Made by a program: the position numbers and the translations under genes. Of a DNA stretch of 64,000 nt, positions 36,389 through 51,053 are shown piece after piece (the first letter of the stretch is position 1; the number at the start of each line of letters is the position of its first letter). The notes under the pieces were generated by a model. It was not told where the DNA came from and did not search any database. It saw only the letters and a program-made list of their open reading frames with translations. Source of the stretch: Todiramphus chloris collaris. Its lineage: Eukaryota > Chordata > Aves > Coraciiformes > Alcedinidae. Location: assembly GCA_025345505.1 (NCBI GenBank), contig JANVCC010000030.1, positions 3,522,123 to 3,586,122 of the forward strand. The letters are read 5' to 3'.

Positions 36389-36417
36389 TTTTTTTTTTTC
36401 CCTTCCTTTTCTCCTAG
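36389..36417 (+). promoter_or_regulatory. TNIK: Splice acceptor region of TNIK exon 2
   Basis: A long pyrimidine tract (a T-run, then CCCTTCCTTTTCTCC) leads directly to TAG at 36415-36417. The first G of exon 2 is at 36418. Confidence 0.9.
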
Positions 36418-39282
<2,865 letters not shown>

Positions 39283-39423
39283 TGAGAATCATAGAATGGT
39301 TGGAGTTGGAAGGGACCTTAAAGATCATCTAGTTCCAACCCCTCTGCCATGGTTAGGGACACCTCCCACTAGAGCAGGTTGCTCAGAGCCTCATGCAGCC
39401 TGGTCTTAAACACTTCCAGTGAT
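39283..39423 (-). mobile_element. CR1 LINE 3' end, antisense
   Basis: The + strand reads GAGAATCATAGAATGGTTGG at the left and AGGGACCTTAAAGATCATCT inside: the reverse complement of the CR1 3' end. About 140 bases survive, reaching to TAAACACTTCCAG. It is the same subfamily type as the copy at 29200, sharing CACTAGAGCAGGTTGCTCAG. Confidence 0.9.
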
Positions 39424-42400
39424 GAGAATGTCTGGTAGTGCCCCAGTAACCGGAGCCATCAGAGAGCAGAGGCTCATGGAGCCAACCTAAGGATGTGCTG
39501 TGCTGGGGAGCCCCTGCCACAGCACGTGCCTCCTCCTTGCTCATAGGAGAAAAGACATACTCTCTGAGGCCAGTGCACCTTAAGAGCTCCCGGAAGGAGT
39601 TTCGTCCCTCTACCAAAGTGTGGGTGCCGGGATGAAGCTCCCTCCTTTATCTGGGTTGCTTTGCCCCAGGTTTCTGTCCCTCTCAGCTGGTACACAATGC
39701 TTCTGTAAATCAAAACTGTGTTCTCTGAGGCTTGAGCTCCAGAGGCAAAGATAACTTGTTCGAATTGATCTCTATTTTCAAGTAAAGGCCTCTTTTGCTC
39801 AGGACTGCAGGTTAAACCACCACTTTGGTGCTTCCCAGCTCTGGCTGTACCTGGGGACACCTGAACGCTGCAGGAGCCCTCAACAGTGACTTGCTCTGCT
39901 CTCTTCTCCTCCTCTAACCCCAGCCACAAGCTCTTCACTTTGGATAACTGCAGAGAGAAGTAACAGTCCTTGTTCACTGCTTAACAGTCTCTTCTGAATG
40001 GCTTGATTTTTATTTTAATGAGGGACTGCACTGGTGATGGTTGATCTCTCTAATTGAATCGGAAGCTTTTCTTTATTTTCTAATAATCCTGCATCTAATG
40101 TTATGGATTGTAAACTCCTTTTTATAAAAGGCTGGGAGCTTGCTAGCTCCTATGCCAGATGTTGCTGCGGTAGTGGATTTTTTGTGTCCTTGGATTTTCT
40201 TTCCTCTGTTTAAGGTGGTTAAAGAAATGGCTAGCAGGAGTACATTGAGTTGGACTTGCAGAACTGAGTCATTGTCTCACTGTTTTTTAGTAGGTAGCTG
40301 TTGGCTGAAAGTAAAACTGTAAACACAGAAATCACAGACCATTTAGAATATTATCTAAAGCATGAAGAAAAGTTGTTTTTATGGCCCAGTTCATTATTAT
40401 TACTGCTTATCTCTACTTTGCATTAGAGAGTGAGCAAAAGGTCCTTAAAATACTGACTGTGCTTAGATTGCCTGGGTAAATCACAGCGTCAGGGCGGCAA
40501 CTGTTGGTGTGTCAGACACCAATAAATAGGCAAACTGAAAGTAAAAAGATGCCAGATTATTCAGAAATACCTTTCCAACAGATCATTACAAAGCTGGGAA
40601 GACATGCAGTGGGCTTCTTGCTGTGCACTGGGTATGTTACAGACCAAAGCAATCCCCTGGTGTTTTTAGACCACCTTAGCCCTGTGTGTTCACATGCTGG
40701 CCCGTGTGCAGCATCACCAAGGCAGGGGTTTGATGCAAGTCTTTGCAATAGTGGGGAAAAAAAAAATAAATCAGGAAATAGGTCAGATGGTGACCTTTGC
40801 CTCTCTCATCTTGTGTAGTTTTACAACGTTGAGCAGGAAAATAAATGATGTTGAGATTAGATACTCGTGTGCTTCTTCCCAACCATACCGGGAGGACAAC
40901 AGTCATTAATGCCAAGTGCTGCTTTGCTGCGTGCCCTGGGGATGCAGCTCTCCATTTACAGCTTTAGAAAGGCTTTATTTTACAGGGTACAAGATACAGC
41001 ACTGTGGGCTAACTCCATAACTGCACAATAACTATTGATTGTTTAATTAGTTGGTAAATGCCATATAATCACTAAGCCATTACGCTGCATTATTCTGCGC
41101 TCTAATTTGGAGCGTGTGGGAGCTGCACGTTTCATGGCTGTGGCTCCCCAGGGAGCACCTCCACTGCCATCTCAGGATGGAGCAGAGCATGGGTCACCCC
41201 TCAGAAGCTACCTCAGGCTGCCACCAGCCACATCCAGGCAGGGCACCTGTCCCTGTCCCCTGCCAGCCCAACTTGGGCAGCCATTTGGAGAGAACACATT
41301 TTTTTGTTGTTGTTGTTTTTGTTTTTTGCGCAGTTGTTCTTTGCACCGTGTTGTGTCTCTGGGGTGCAGTGCATGGGGGAAAAGGATGAGGGAATGCATC
41401 CCAAGGGCTTTTGTCAGGGTTTGTTTATTTATTACCCAGGACTGATCCACCAGCAGGCAAACCCCCAGGTTTGATTCAGGAGATGAAGATGTTGAGGTGT
41501 GTGGGTATGAGCAGGAGAAGAAAACATTTGGAATCCAAGGTCTGTCATTGGAGAGCTGGTAGCAGCCAGGCTCTTGGGACACTTTGGTCCCTGAGCCAAA
41601 CCCTTGAGAATGTCCCAGGCACAAGCCTGCAGTGGGTAACATTGTCCTAGAGTTTGTAGAGGTCGCAGGAGGAGGGATAACACACTTACTGCCCTCCTGG
41701 GTGCTGCTTGTGTGCTCCCCTGCACAGCAGCATCTTTACTTCTGGCTTCCCCAGGCACCCCACTGCTTGCAGGCTGGTGTGGTGGCAGGTTAATATGCTA
41801 AAGAAAGGCTTTAGAAGATTTTTTTCTTTTCTTATTTTAATTTTTTTTTGAGGGGAGGTATGACTAAATAACTGTGTGGTCTGTTCTGTGTTTAGCCAGC
41901 ACAAGGTCTGGCTCAGCCCCGCTGCCGCTTGATTGAGCGCTGGGCCCTTGCATCAGCCCTGTTGAGAACAGAGACTCTGCAGGTTTCTGGGTCATTATTA
42001 GCAGTTCAGATAATTATCCTGAATCAAGAATGACGTTAATTGTTTTTAATAATCAGTTGTTTTATTGTCTCTCTTGCTGAAAGGCTGGTGGTCAATAGTT
42101 TGGTACTTAATCACTGCTGCTTTGAGCTGTGTGGAAGAAGTTGCCGTGTTGCACACAATATTTCCTGGGGATTGTTGCTATAAAGAACTAATCTTAGTTT
42201 ACATACACGACTTTTGTAGCTGCAGGCTGACTGCCGTGCCTCGCTCCAAAGACTGGGCTGGCTGCATGCAGACCAGGCACACGGCCTGCAGAGTGGCCAG
42301 CCCCCACCAAACACCCATCCTGCAGTGGTGGCTGCTATGTAGTGGTCCTGAGCAAGCTGAGGGCACGTGGTACTCGCTTTCATGGGCCACTGAAGGAATT

Positions 42401-42784
42401 CACAGCTCTGTCTTGCAATTGAAACAAATGGGTCTAGCCCTAGACAGCCAGCTATTGCAATTCAAGGCGCACTGTGAGAATTTCCATGTTCCCACCTTCT
42501 TGTTGTTTATAAAATGAACCATGGTGTGGTGAGGTCGGGTCATGTGTGACTTCAGGCAGATAGTTTATTCCAGTGGCATGTCCTTGGCTTTGGCTCTTTC
42601 TTTTTTTTCCCCAACCTCTTCAGAGCTTGCTTTTGCTGCATGCCATGGCATGCTGAGCATAACTGCATGGATGTGTGTGCATACAGACATCCCCTGCCAT
42701 GGTCTGGTGGTTGCTGCAGACCGAGGCAAAGACGTGAGGGGTTGGTCCCCTCTGATTCGGGTAGCTCCCTGTCTTTCCCCATCA
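39424..42784. other. Intron 2: no gene seen
   Basis: Intronic sequence with a TTG/T-rich tract at about 41300-41328, a T-run near 41845-41852, and AT-rich candidate regulatory stretches at about 41000-41110 and 41985-42065. Confidence 0.6.
41000..41110. promoter_or_regulatory. Candidate conserved non-coding element with SOX-like inverted cores
   Basis: ACAAT (41025-41029) and ATTGT (41038-41042) face each other around AACTATTG, followed by TTTAATTAG. The stretch is AT-rich but not repetitive. Regulatory function is inferred. Confidence 0.25.
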
Positions 42785-43145
42785 AAATCGCTGCATGGTA
42801 GGGGTTGGAAGGGACCTCTGGAGATCATATTGTTCAACTAGGCTGCTAAAGCAGGGCCACCCAGATCAGGTTGTCCAGAATTGTGTTCAGGTGGGTTTGG
42901 GATCTCTCCAGAGAAGGAGATTCCACAACCTCTCTGGGCATCCTGGGCCAGGCTTTGGCACCCTCCCAGGGAAGATTTTTTTCCTCATGTTCAGATGAAA
43001 CTTCATGGGTTCCAGTTTGTGCTTATTACCCCTTATCCTGTCACTGGGCACCGCTGAAAAGAGTCTTGGCCCCATCCTCTTGGCCCCTGCCCTTTAGGTG
43101 TTGATCGGCATTGATCAGATCCCCTCTGTCTTCTTTTCTTCAGGC
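42785..43145 (-). mobile_element. CR1 LINE 3' fragment, antisense
   Basis: Reverse complement of a CR1 tail: GGTTGGAAGGGACCTCTGGA near the left end, then CATCCTGGGCCAGGCTTTGG and CCCCTTATCCTGTCACTGGG further right. About 360 bases survive. The subfamily differs from the other copies here and no open frame remains. Confidence 0.88.
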
Positions 43146-46100
43146 TACAGGAAGGATTTGGTGCTGCACTCAAAGCCTGCCCCATAGGACTGAGCCAGGA
43201 AAGGGCTTTACCTCTGTCCCAGTGGGACAGCAGAGCAGCTCACCGTCACTGAGCTGACCTGCCCCATCCAGGGCTGCTCTTTCTGCTGGGGTGATCTTGG
43301 CGGTGGTGCAACCGCTCATGTCCACGAACAGATCCTGTCCTACGTGGGCGGGCACCAGCCACCCGGCGTCTTCAAGGTCACCCAAGGGCCGTGTGAGTGT
43401 GAACGGATTTGTGAGACTTACCAGCTGCTTTATAATCCATCCGCGGTATTAAAGCGCAGTATTAAACATTAAGCCATTGTTTCCGCCGCGATGGCTCCGG
43501 GTCCCTGCTCCGGGATGCTCGCCGGGATGGGAGCCTCTGCTGCTCCCATAGGCACCAGCTCATGGGTGGTGCAGGGCTGTTGTCAGCTCTTACTGTGTTG
43601 CAGGAAGGGGCTGGGCTGGCATACTGGTGTGTGATAACACATGCTAGCGTTATCAGAAGGAAAACGGGTGACCTCAATTTATCAGCTTCCCTACGATGTT
43701 AAAATATCTCTAGAAGAGAAGGTCGTTTCCTTGCTGACTCAAATGGGTTGTGTGTGTTCCTGAAACAGGGACTTGGTTTTGCCATGCAGGCAAGGAAGTC
43801 TGAATTGGAAAATGCTTAAAATGATGTTTCACAAAGGGGGCAAGGAAAAAAAAAAGGCACTTTGTTACCAGAGCAACTGGTACATCTTGTGCTGCTTCAT
43901 TTCTCTGAAACACAGAGAGAGCCCTGAGCCCTCCCTCCCTCCCCCCAAGAAACCAGCCCACACACACCTACGCACCAATATGTCACATTAGCTTTGCTGC
44001 TTTCTGAATAATATAAGGGAAAGGTGCTTTTTACATTTCAGTCCTATAGAACGTAGGTTACAGAAGGTGATTACAAATTTTCCTGTGTTGTCTCTCCTTT
44101 AATCTCTTCCATTTCCCCCCATCTGGAGTTTGTGATGGGAAAGGGCAGTGTGGAGATCAGGAGCAGAGGGGTATGCCTTTGGAGTGACACTTGTCCACTC
44201 TCCCTTGTGCTGCTGGATGCTGTGCTGCTGTAAAGACCACGCACTTTTGCAGGACAAAAGAAATATCTGCAGTGGCATAGGATGGGAAAAGACCTACCTT
44301 TGAAGATAAGTAAAGTCAATGGCATGTTGCAAGATATGGGGGACTTGGTGATGTCTTGCAGCTCTGTTTGTGTGGGTGCCAGGCCTGGATAGGGAGCAGA
44401 GGGATGGAGGGAAAGCCCTCTCATTGACTTGTGGGGATTAGAAGATGCTCCGTGCGAGCACCTACTCTGCCCAGGACGTGTCCAAGCACCATATCCAGAA
44501 CCACCTTCTCCTATCCCATAGGAATGACTGGATGGGAACTCGGATCTGTCTTTTCTTATGTCTTCTGTGAAGACACTCAAAGTGGGCCAGTTCACTGGTT
44601 GGCTGTACAGCCCCAGCATCTGTAGGTTTCGTGGTTGTGGACTAGTGCTGCTGGATGTGTGGGCTGCTTTATGCAAGCGGAGCCGCAGCAGGATGGTCTG
44701 GGAAGATGAGGATGTGGATCCATGTAGCTGTATTTAATTCTGAGGTCTGAGAAGACTCTCTGCCTAGAGGTCTTCAAGTTCCCCACAAGAAATTTGTCCA
44801 TGTGAATTGTCAGGATGATGTGTACTTGCGCAGCTGCTCTTGGGGTTGCTCAAAGTCCCTTGACTTTGGTTGGGCTCTTTGGGTCTGTTCATGGTGATAT
44901 ACCTGGGCATCCAGCTGCCATCTGCATTGCTGAACCTGGGAGATGGGGGGCTGGGGGGAGCCACTTAGAAAACAGACAGCTTTTCAGAGTTGGAGTTATT
45001 GCACAAGAAAGCATCACTCTCCCTTTTGCGAGGTGCAACTTCCTGTCCTACTTCGAAGCTTCTTCATAGCTCTTCTCACTGTAGGATCTTAAAGTAGCAT
45101 GTAGTATGTTATAAGGGTGTGGTCATGGCCAGCAGGTGAGGTCTGGATGCTGTGAGGCTCTGGTGGACTACAAAAAAAATTTGCTGTTTGTATGTATTGG
45201 TCTAAAGGTAACCTTGGGCTGCAAGACAGTAGGTGAGGAGCATCTTTAAGTAGATGCTGGTACCTGCTGATTTTTGTGGTTGACTTTTTTATTGTATTTA
45301 AGTATTGGGTTAATCTAGTAAGTTGGAGCCAGGAAGCCTCAGGTTGTCCCTGCTGTTGCAGACTTCCCTGATGTTCCCAAACAGACTCCTGTCTTCTCCT
45401 TTCCCATCCCTGTCTTCACCCCTCTCCTCATAAAACCAGAAACAGGGTGGCAGTGAGGTAGTCTGGTGGCAGAGCTGGGAGATGCTTGGTGGTGCCAGCA
45501 TTGGAAAGCCACCTATGAGCAGATGATGTTCTAGGTGCCCCTGTACCATTGTTTTGGAAACTGAAGGTCGGGGGTGAGGCTGGTTCCCAGAGGAGCAAAG
45601 AACAGCAGGGGGTACTATTAGTAGGACAGCTGAGCAAAGCAACCTAAAGAAGCACTGAAAAGTAGGTTTTGGAGCTGGGAGGTACTTTGTTCCTAGATCT
45701 GAAGGTGCCACTCAGCTAGGAGAGGACTTTTTTGGAAGGTTTAGAGAAGGGAATGGGAGGAGAAGTACCCTGTGAATTGTTGGTCTGGTGTATTCAAGGC
45801 ATTCACAGATGCTGGAGTGTTTGTCTTCAGAGACATTTCTTGCTTGTCATTTTTTATCTCCTTCCAAATTTTGATGCAGCTTGACTTGTGGCAAACCCTG
45901 AAGACTTGAAGGCAAGCGATGTCTACAGGGAGCCAGTTGGAGCTCTGTATCTTCTCCTGGTTATGCTTTGAAGGCTTGCTGCAGAGAGAAGTGTGACTCT
46001 CTTGAAATCTGCAGTTTATTCTTAGGTTTACCTGGGAAGCCCTTTACACTAATTACCTAAAGATGGAAAGTGCCAAGCAAACACAGCCTGCTTCCAAATG

Positions 46101-49100
46101 TTGTGGGCTTTTTCCTCCCCTTGCAAAAGAATGGCAGATGGGCCCAGTTTTGTTTGTTTATTTATTTATTTTTGTTTGGTTTTTTTGTTTGTTTTTTTTT
46201 GTTTAGGTCTTTACATTTTTGTGTGTGTTTAGGTCTCTAAATTCTTGTGTTCGACTGCTCACAGAAGTGTGTGGCTGGGAGCCCAACTCCATCCCTGTGT
46301 CCCTACCATGCTGTGCTTTGACCATCAGCCCGTGTCTCCTTGGGTGGCCAAGAAGGAGGTCAGTTAGGGCTTCAGACAGCACTGCAATTAGCTGGAGAGG
46401 GATGCAGGGCAACCTGAGCCTTTGTCAGCATGAGCTGTGGTGATCCAGCCCAAGGAGTCCTGTTGTGGTACCAAGAGCAAGGCAAGGTGCTGTGGCCACC
46501 CCTCTCCTTGTACCCTGGTGGGGATGTGGGGCTCAGTGCTTGCCCATGGGTGTGGAGCATTCCTGCCTGTGTGCTTGGTGCTGAACGTCCCAGGGCTCAC
46601 TGTGCCCTGCCAGTAGTCATCTACCTTGGGCTGGGCTGAGCTACAGACCTCTGTGTTGATGTCCCAGAGATTATGTGTATTCTCAAAATTCTCTCCACCC
46701 CAAGATTTTTTGCTGTCCTCTGGGGCAGGGCAGTACTCATAAAGAAGTGTTGATACATGCTCCTTTTTCATGCAGTGCCTTAGATTTCCCAGCGGAGAGG
46801 ACATGAAATACGGGATCCATCCAGGAAACTTGGCTGTAGCCCATAGGCTTGTAAAAGGATGAGAAGTCCAGGTGCTGGGTTGGGGCTGACGGGCTTTCTC
46901 TTGGTGCGAATCTCTGCTTGAGTGTGGCGGTTGGACTCGGGGGCTGCACGAACCTCTTGAGTTGTTGGGCTACATCAGTTGCCTGGTTGGGGGGGTTTCA
47001 CCAAGGGCCACAGCAACATTAGTAGCAGAAGTTCCTTGGGGTGGGAGGGATGCTTCTCTGCCCGGGTTTCTACTGTTTTATAGGGCTGCTTACAACCCAT
47101 GGAAGTGAGTTTCCAAAATGAGTAGCCTTCTGTGGGTCTTTTTAAAATTTTATTCTTTTTTTTTTTTTTTTTTTTAATTCACTATAAGGCTGAACCTGAC
47201 AACAAACCATACTTGAGATGACCTGGGTGTGCAGGGGCAAAGAGGGACGGGGCTGATCCATCCCGAGGTGTTTAAAAACGGGAGCTGTGGAGAGGAGAGA
47301 ATTACATAACACACAGAACTGGATTTCAGATGTCCATAGTTCATTTTACAGCATTGCCCATGAGCCCGTTCCAGAAGCCTGGCTTTGTTAGCTCCCCGTG
47401 GGCACTAAAGGTCAAGAGGCAGAAGCACGGTATCTGGACAGGAGTCGTTAGTATCTGGAGGTGATGCTTCTCCTGGGCTGCAGGCAACGGGCAAAGCACT
47501 GCGCGTCCGGCTGGTCGCATTGCAGTGGATGTTGCTTTAGCTTGATGTAATTTTTCTTTTTATTATGGGTCTTTTTGTTGTTGTAGTTTTTTTCCCCAGG
47601 TAGTGCTGGGCGGGGATATTTTACAGTAAATCTAGCTGATGAGTTCCAAATAAACAAACGGTGTTAGCTCGTTAGAGTTCTGCTCCCTTGAGAAATAGTT
47701 ATTAACAGGGGCAGTGTGAAGAAATGTATTTTGTTTGTCTGCATGGTATCTAGATCAAAGGAGATCAGGCTTACAGAATAAACCAGCTATACTTAAAAAA
47801 AAAAAAAAAAAAGAAATTCATGGATGCCTCCTTACTAGTTAAAAGCTCATCCCAGCTCCTCCTCCAGAAACCCTGTTGCAATGGTAAGTAGTGCTCAGCG
47901 TGCTGGAGGGGGGGTTGGAAAGGAAAGCTTGGAGCTTGTGCCAAGGCCTCTCCTTCTCCCTGTCCATGTATCCTGTATTTTCCCAGTGAGAGTATCACAG
48001 CCAGGGTGCTGGGCTGGTGGAACTGTCTCTCTGCAGTTGGGTGAGTGGCTTGTGTGGCAGTGCTGGTTTGTGTTTTAATCCCCCCCAACTTCCAGGTGAC
48101 TGTTGCCGAGGAAGGGTTGAACATGTTAACCTCAATGACAAAGAAAACTGAATTAAGCAGACTACTTCTTTTAAACTTGTTTTCTTTTAAACTTTACTTT
48201 GTTTAAACTCCACGTGACAGATCTGTCCTTGCAGAGCCAGGACTGGGACACAGCCGTGGAGACCAGTACCACTCTTGAGTCTGCTATGAACCAGGCTGGT
48301 TTGCTTCACACCAAGGAGCAGAAAGCAAAGCAAGTCACTGCAATGGGACATTCATGGTGGCAGTTCCATTCTTTATGAATTACTCAGGTCTCTGCCCATG
48401 TTTTTGAGCACCTATCAATCCATGTACAGATCTACAAGGTTAAGTCCTAATATTTCACCGCCACTATATGACAAAGACAAATATTCCTACAAAGCGTAGT
48501 AAAGAGTTGAGCCTTCCATTTGTGGTGTGGTTTTCCAAGTGCTGGTGGCATCTGTGGGAGTGCTGTCCCTGGGCTCCAGCACTGGCATCCCTGGGCTCTG
48601 ACACACTGCTGGCGCTGAGGTTCAGCGAGCAGAGAGGATGTGCTGGGAGAGACCATCATCTCTTCTGCCAGGGTCTCTGGGACAAGCCCCATGTTGGCAG
48701 TGGTGAGATGCAGACTGGGAGCCATTTCATCCTTCCTGTTGACTCTCATTTTTATTTTTATTTTTTTCCCCTCCTTGCTTTGCATCTATTTAGAAAAGAT
48801 GGGATGTTTCTGCTCTGGCACATCTTGCAGTTGATAAGTCTTTGTGCTTATACTTTCCTTGGTGTTGTGGTTAGTCCCTCAGCAAAGCCATGACTTGGGA
48901 TTATGATGCCTCATTAAGTATCTAGCTTGAGCATTCAGAAGTCTCCAGCCAGCCTCCCACCTCCCTGCTTGGTACATAAAAACCTCATCAGAGTTTGATG
49001 GACAATGTCAGATGCCTTGTGGGCAACACGAAAGGCTGGAAACACATCTTGATGTGTTACAGTAGTAGAATTTGACATGTAAGTAGCAATGAGGGCTTAG

Positions 49101-50075
49101 GAAAAAAAGTGCAGATAGCAGTGGACTTGCCATTAGTGTTTGGTTTTGTTGGAGCAATGATGATTACAGCCGGAGTGGGCAGTACTGCTGGGGCACAGTG
49201 AAAGTGCCTTCACATTCCTGTGCTTCGGAGATTTTCTCCTTCACACTTTAATTCAGCAGGTCCAAGATTGAGGCCAAAGCTTTTCTTCTCTATGTAACTA
49301 ATAGAAATACAGCCAATTCATCAGAATTCCTGTAAATAGCCTGTTCCAGATGGATTGCAAATTGCGTATCTGGATGCCAGTAGGGCTAATGCGAGGGGTA
49401 GATTGCAAAAGAAAATGGAAATCTTGTGTTAGAGGAGCAAGCTTCTGAAATGCAACTTGTGGACTTTGCAAAAATAATGTTTGCTGTAGTCAGGAAATGG
49501 CTCATAGCACAGAAAACCAATGTCTTCATCCCTGGTGCTAGCAGCATCCAGTGGGTGAAACCTTCAGAATGCTCAGCATCTGCTTAAAATCCTGTAGCAG
49601 CCCAGCAGCAAACTGGTCACTCAACCATCTACCCAAACAGGTCCTCCAGTATTTTTTTTTTATTATTATTATATATTTTTTAGTCGGCAAAGAGCAGCAT
49701 CTGTTGGGCTAGAAGAGCCGTGACAGTTGTGGTGTGTGGTGTGGTTTGGGGTACTCTACATTGTGCCCAAATCTGCCAGGTTTTGGGTTGTTACTGTTGG
49801 TTGGTTTGTTGGTTTGGGTTGGGTTTTTTTTCCCCCTCATTTTGTTTCAGTTTTTTTTTTTTTTTTTTTTTTGCATCTGCCTGTATTATCTGAAACTTGG
49901 CATGGACAAGGAAAATTGGTGCCTTTCCTGTGCTGTTCTGCAGGCTTGCATGCAGAGTGATGCCAGCAGCCAGTGAGGGCACGTAGCAGGGAAGGGACAT
50001 GGATTAGCCAAAGGACTGATGGCAAGAGCACAGTTTTGGGTTAGCATGATGAAGTCAAGCCTTCTTCGTAGAACA
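43146..50075. other. Intron 2: no gene seen
   Basis: About 6.9 kb of intronic DNA. It holds a CpG-richer patch (about 43270-43530), a 201-codon antisense open frame (44071-44676) judged fortuitous, T-rich tracts (46148-46200, 47155-47176, 49846-49872) and an oligo-A run near 47795-47812. Confidence 0.6.
46201..46252. repeat. Imperfect 26-bp tandem duplication
   Basis: GTTTAGGTCTTTACATTTTT plus GTGTGT is followed by a second copy GTTTAGGTCTCTAAATTCTT plus GTGTT. The units begin at 46201 and 46227 with three or so mismatches. It sits right after a T-rich GTTT tract. Confidence 0.75.
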
Positions 50076-50470
50076 GAATCACAGAATCATTTTGGTTGGA
50101 AGACACGTTTAAAATCATGAAGTCCAACCGTTAACCCAGCGCTACCAGGGCATCAAAAATCCCATCTCTCGTCACCACATCTCCATGGCTTTGGACTCCA
50201 CCACTGCCCTGGGCAGCCTGGGCCAGGCCTTGACAACCCTTTCTGGGAAGAATTTTTTTCCTAATATCCAACCTAAGCCTACCCTGGTGCCACTTGAGGC
50301 CTTTTCCTCTTTTCCTGTCACTTTCTCCTTGAGAGAAGAGACTGACATTACCTTACTGCAACCTCCTGTCAGGGAGTTGTCAAGAGTGAGAAGCTCTCCC
50401 CTGAGCCTCCTTTTCTCCAGGCTCAACAACCCCAGGTCCCTCAGCTGCTCTTGCGATGGGCAAGAGCAAA
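50076..50470 (-). mobile_element. CR1 LINE 3' fragment, antisense
   Basis: The + strand begins AGAATCACAGAATCATTTTG. The - strand frame within 50172-50534 still reads LRDLGLLSLEKRRLRGELLTL, the conserved carboxy-terminal segment of CR1 ORF2. About 395 bases remain. It is the same subfamily type as the copy at 33200. Confidence 0.9.
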
Positions 50471-51017
50471 TGCTCTTGGCAGCTCCAGTGTACACATTAG
50501 GGTTTTTTGTTCCGTTACTGGTGACCATTTGCAACCTGTTTGGGAAAGGCCCTTGAGAAGAAATGAGCTAATTACATAATTTAATAAGATGTGAGAGTAT
50601 GGATCTGAGCATTCTGGCAGTGTTGGAGGAACTGTGGCTGCAGAACGTGACTTGTCTTGCACGGGAGAGATTAATCGCATTGACTGCTGGGAGACAAGTC
50701 TGCTCAAAAGGTGGTTGTGTTGGATGCGCTGTTCATACCGTTAAAATTATGCTGTATACAAGAACTAATAAAAGCAGAAGAAGAGATTTCTAGCAGAAGG
50801 GATCAATAACTTGAAAGCATTTTAATTCAAAATCAGAAAAATGAGACTAGTTACAGGCAAGGAGAGTGTATTAATAAAGGAAAATGAGTATTTGTTGCTG
50901 CTGGTGTGAAATGAGATAATTTAAGAGAAATGCTCGAAGTGCCTTTTGTCACAGTTAATACCTTTTGTTAGATTTCCAAGCAAAATGGAGCCTGCGACTT
51001 TCCATTTCAGGGTTCTC

Positions 51018-51053
51018 AGATGATCAAAATACCGTGGGGCAGTCTGATCATCT
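51018..51053. repeat. Inverted repeat with 9-bp perfect arms
   Basis: AGATGATCA (51018-51026) and TGATCATCT (51045-51053) are perfect reverse complements around an 18-base spacer, within an AT-rich unique stretch. Confidence 0.85.

Larger units (their letters stand above)
5056..36417 (+). other. TNIK: TNIK intron 1 (31,362 bp, phase 0)
   Basis: It is bounded by the donor GTGAGC at 5056 and by a strong acceptor: a T-run and C/T-rich tract from about 36389, then CTCCTAG ending at 36417. It contains two LTRs and two large CR1 copies, no recognised coding exon, several CpG-dense patches near its 5' end, and AT-rich candidate regulatory stretches described separately. Confidence 0.9.

Noticed and set aside
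43170-43385. A 71-codon antisense frame (MGDLEDAGWLVPAHVG...) in a CpG-rich patch
   Set aside because: The protein looks less random than most, but I cannot match it to a family, and no acceptor/donor pair flanks it convincingly.
44071-44676. A 201-codon antisense open frame
   Set aside because: No domain or family likeness, no splice or promoter context, and composition like the surrounding intron; probably fortuitous.
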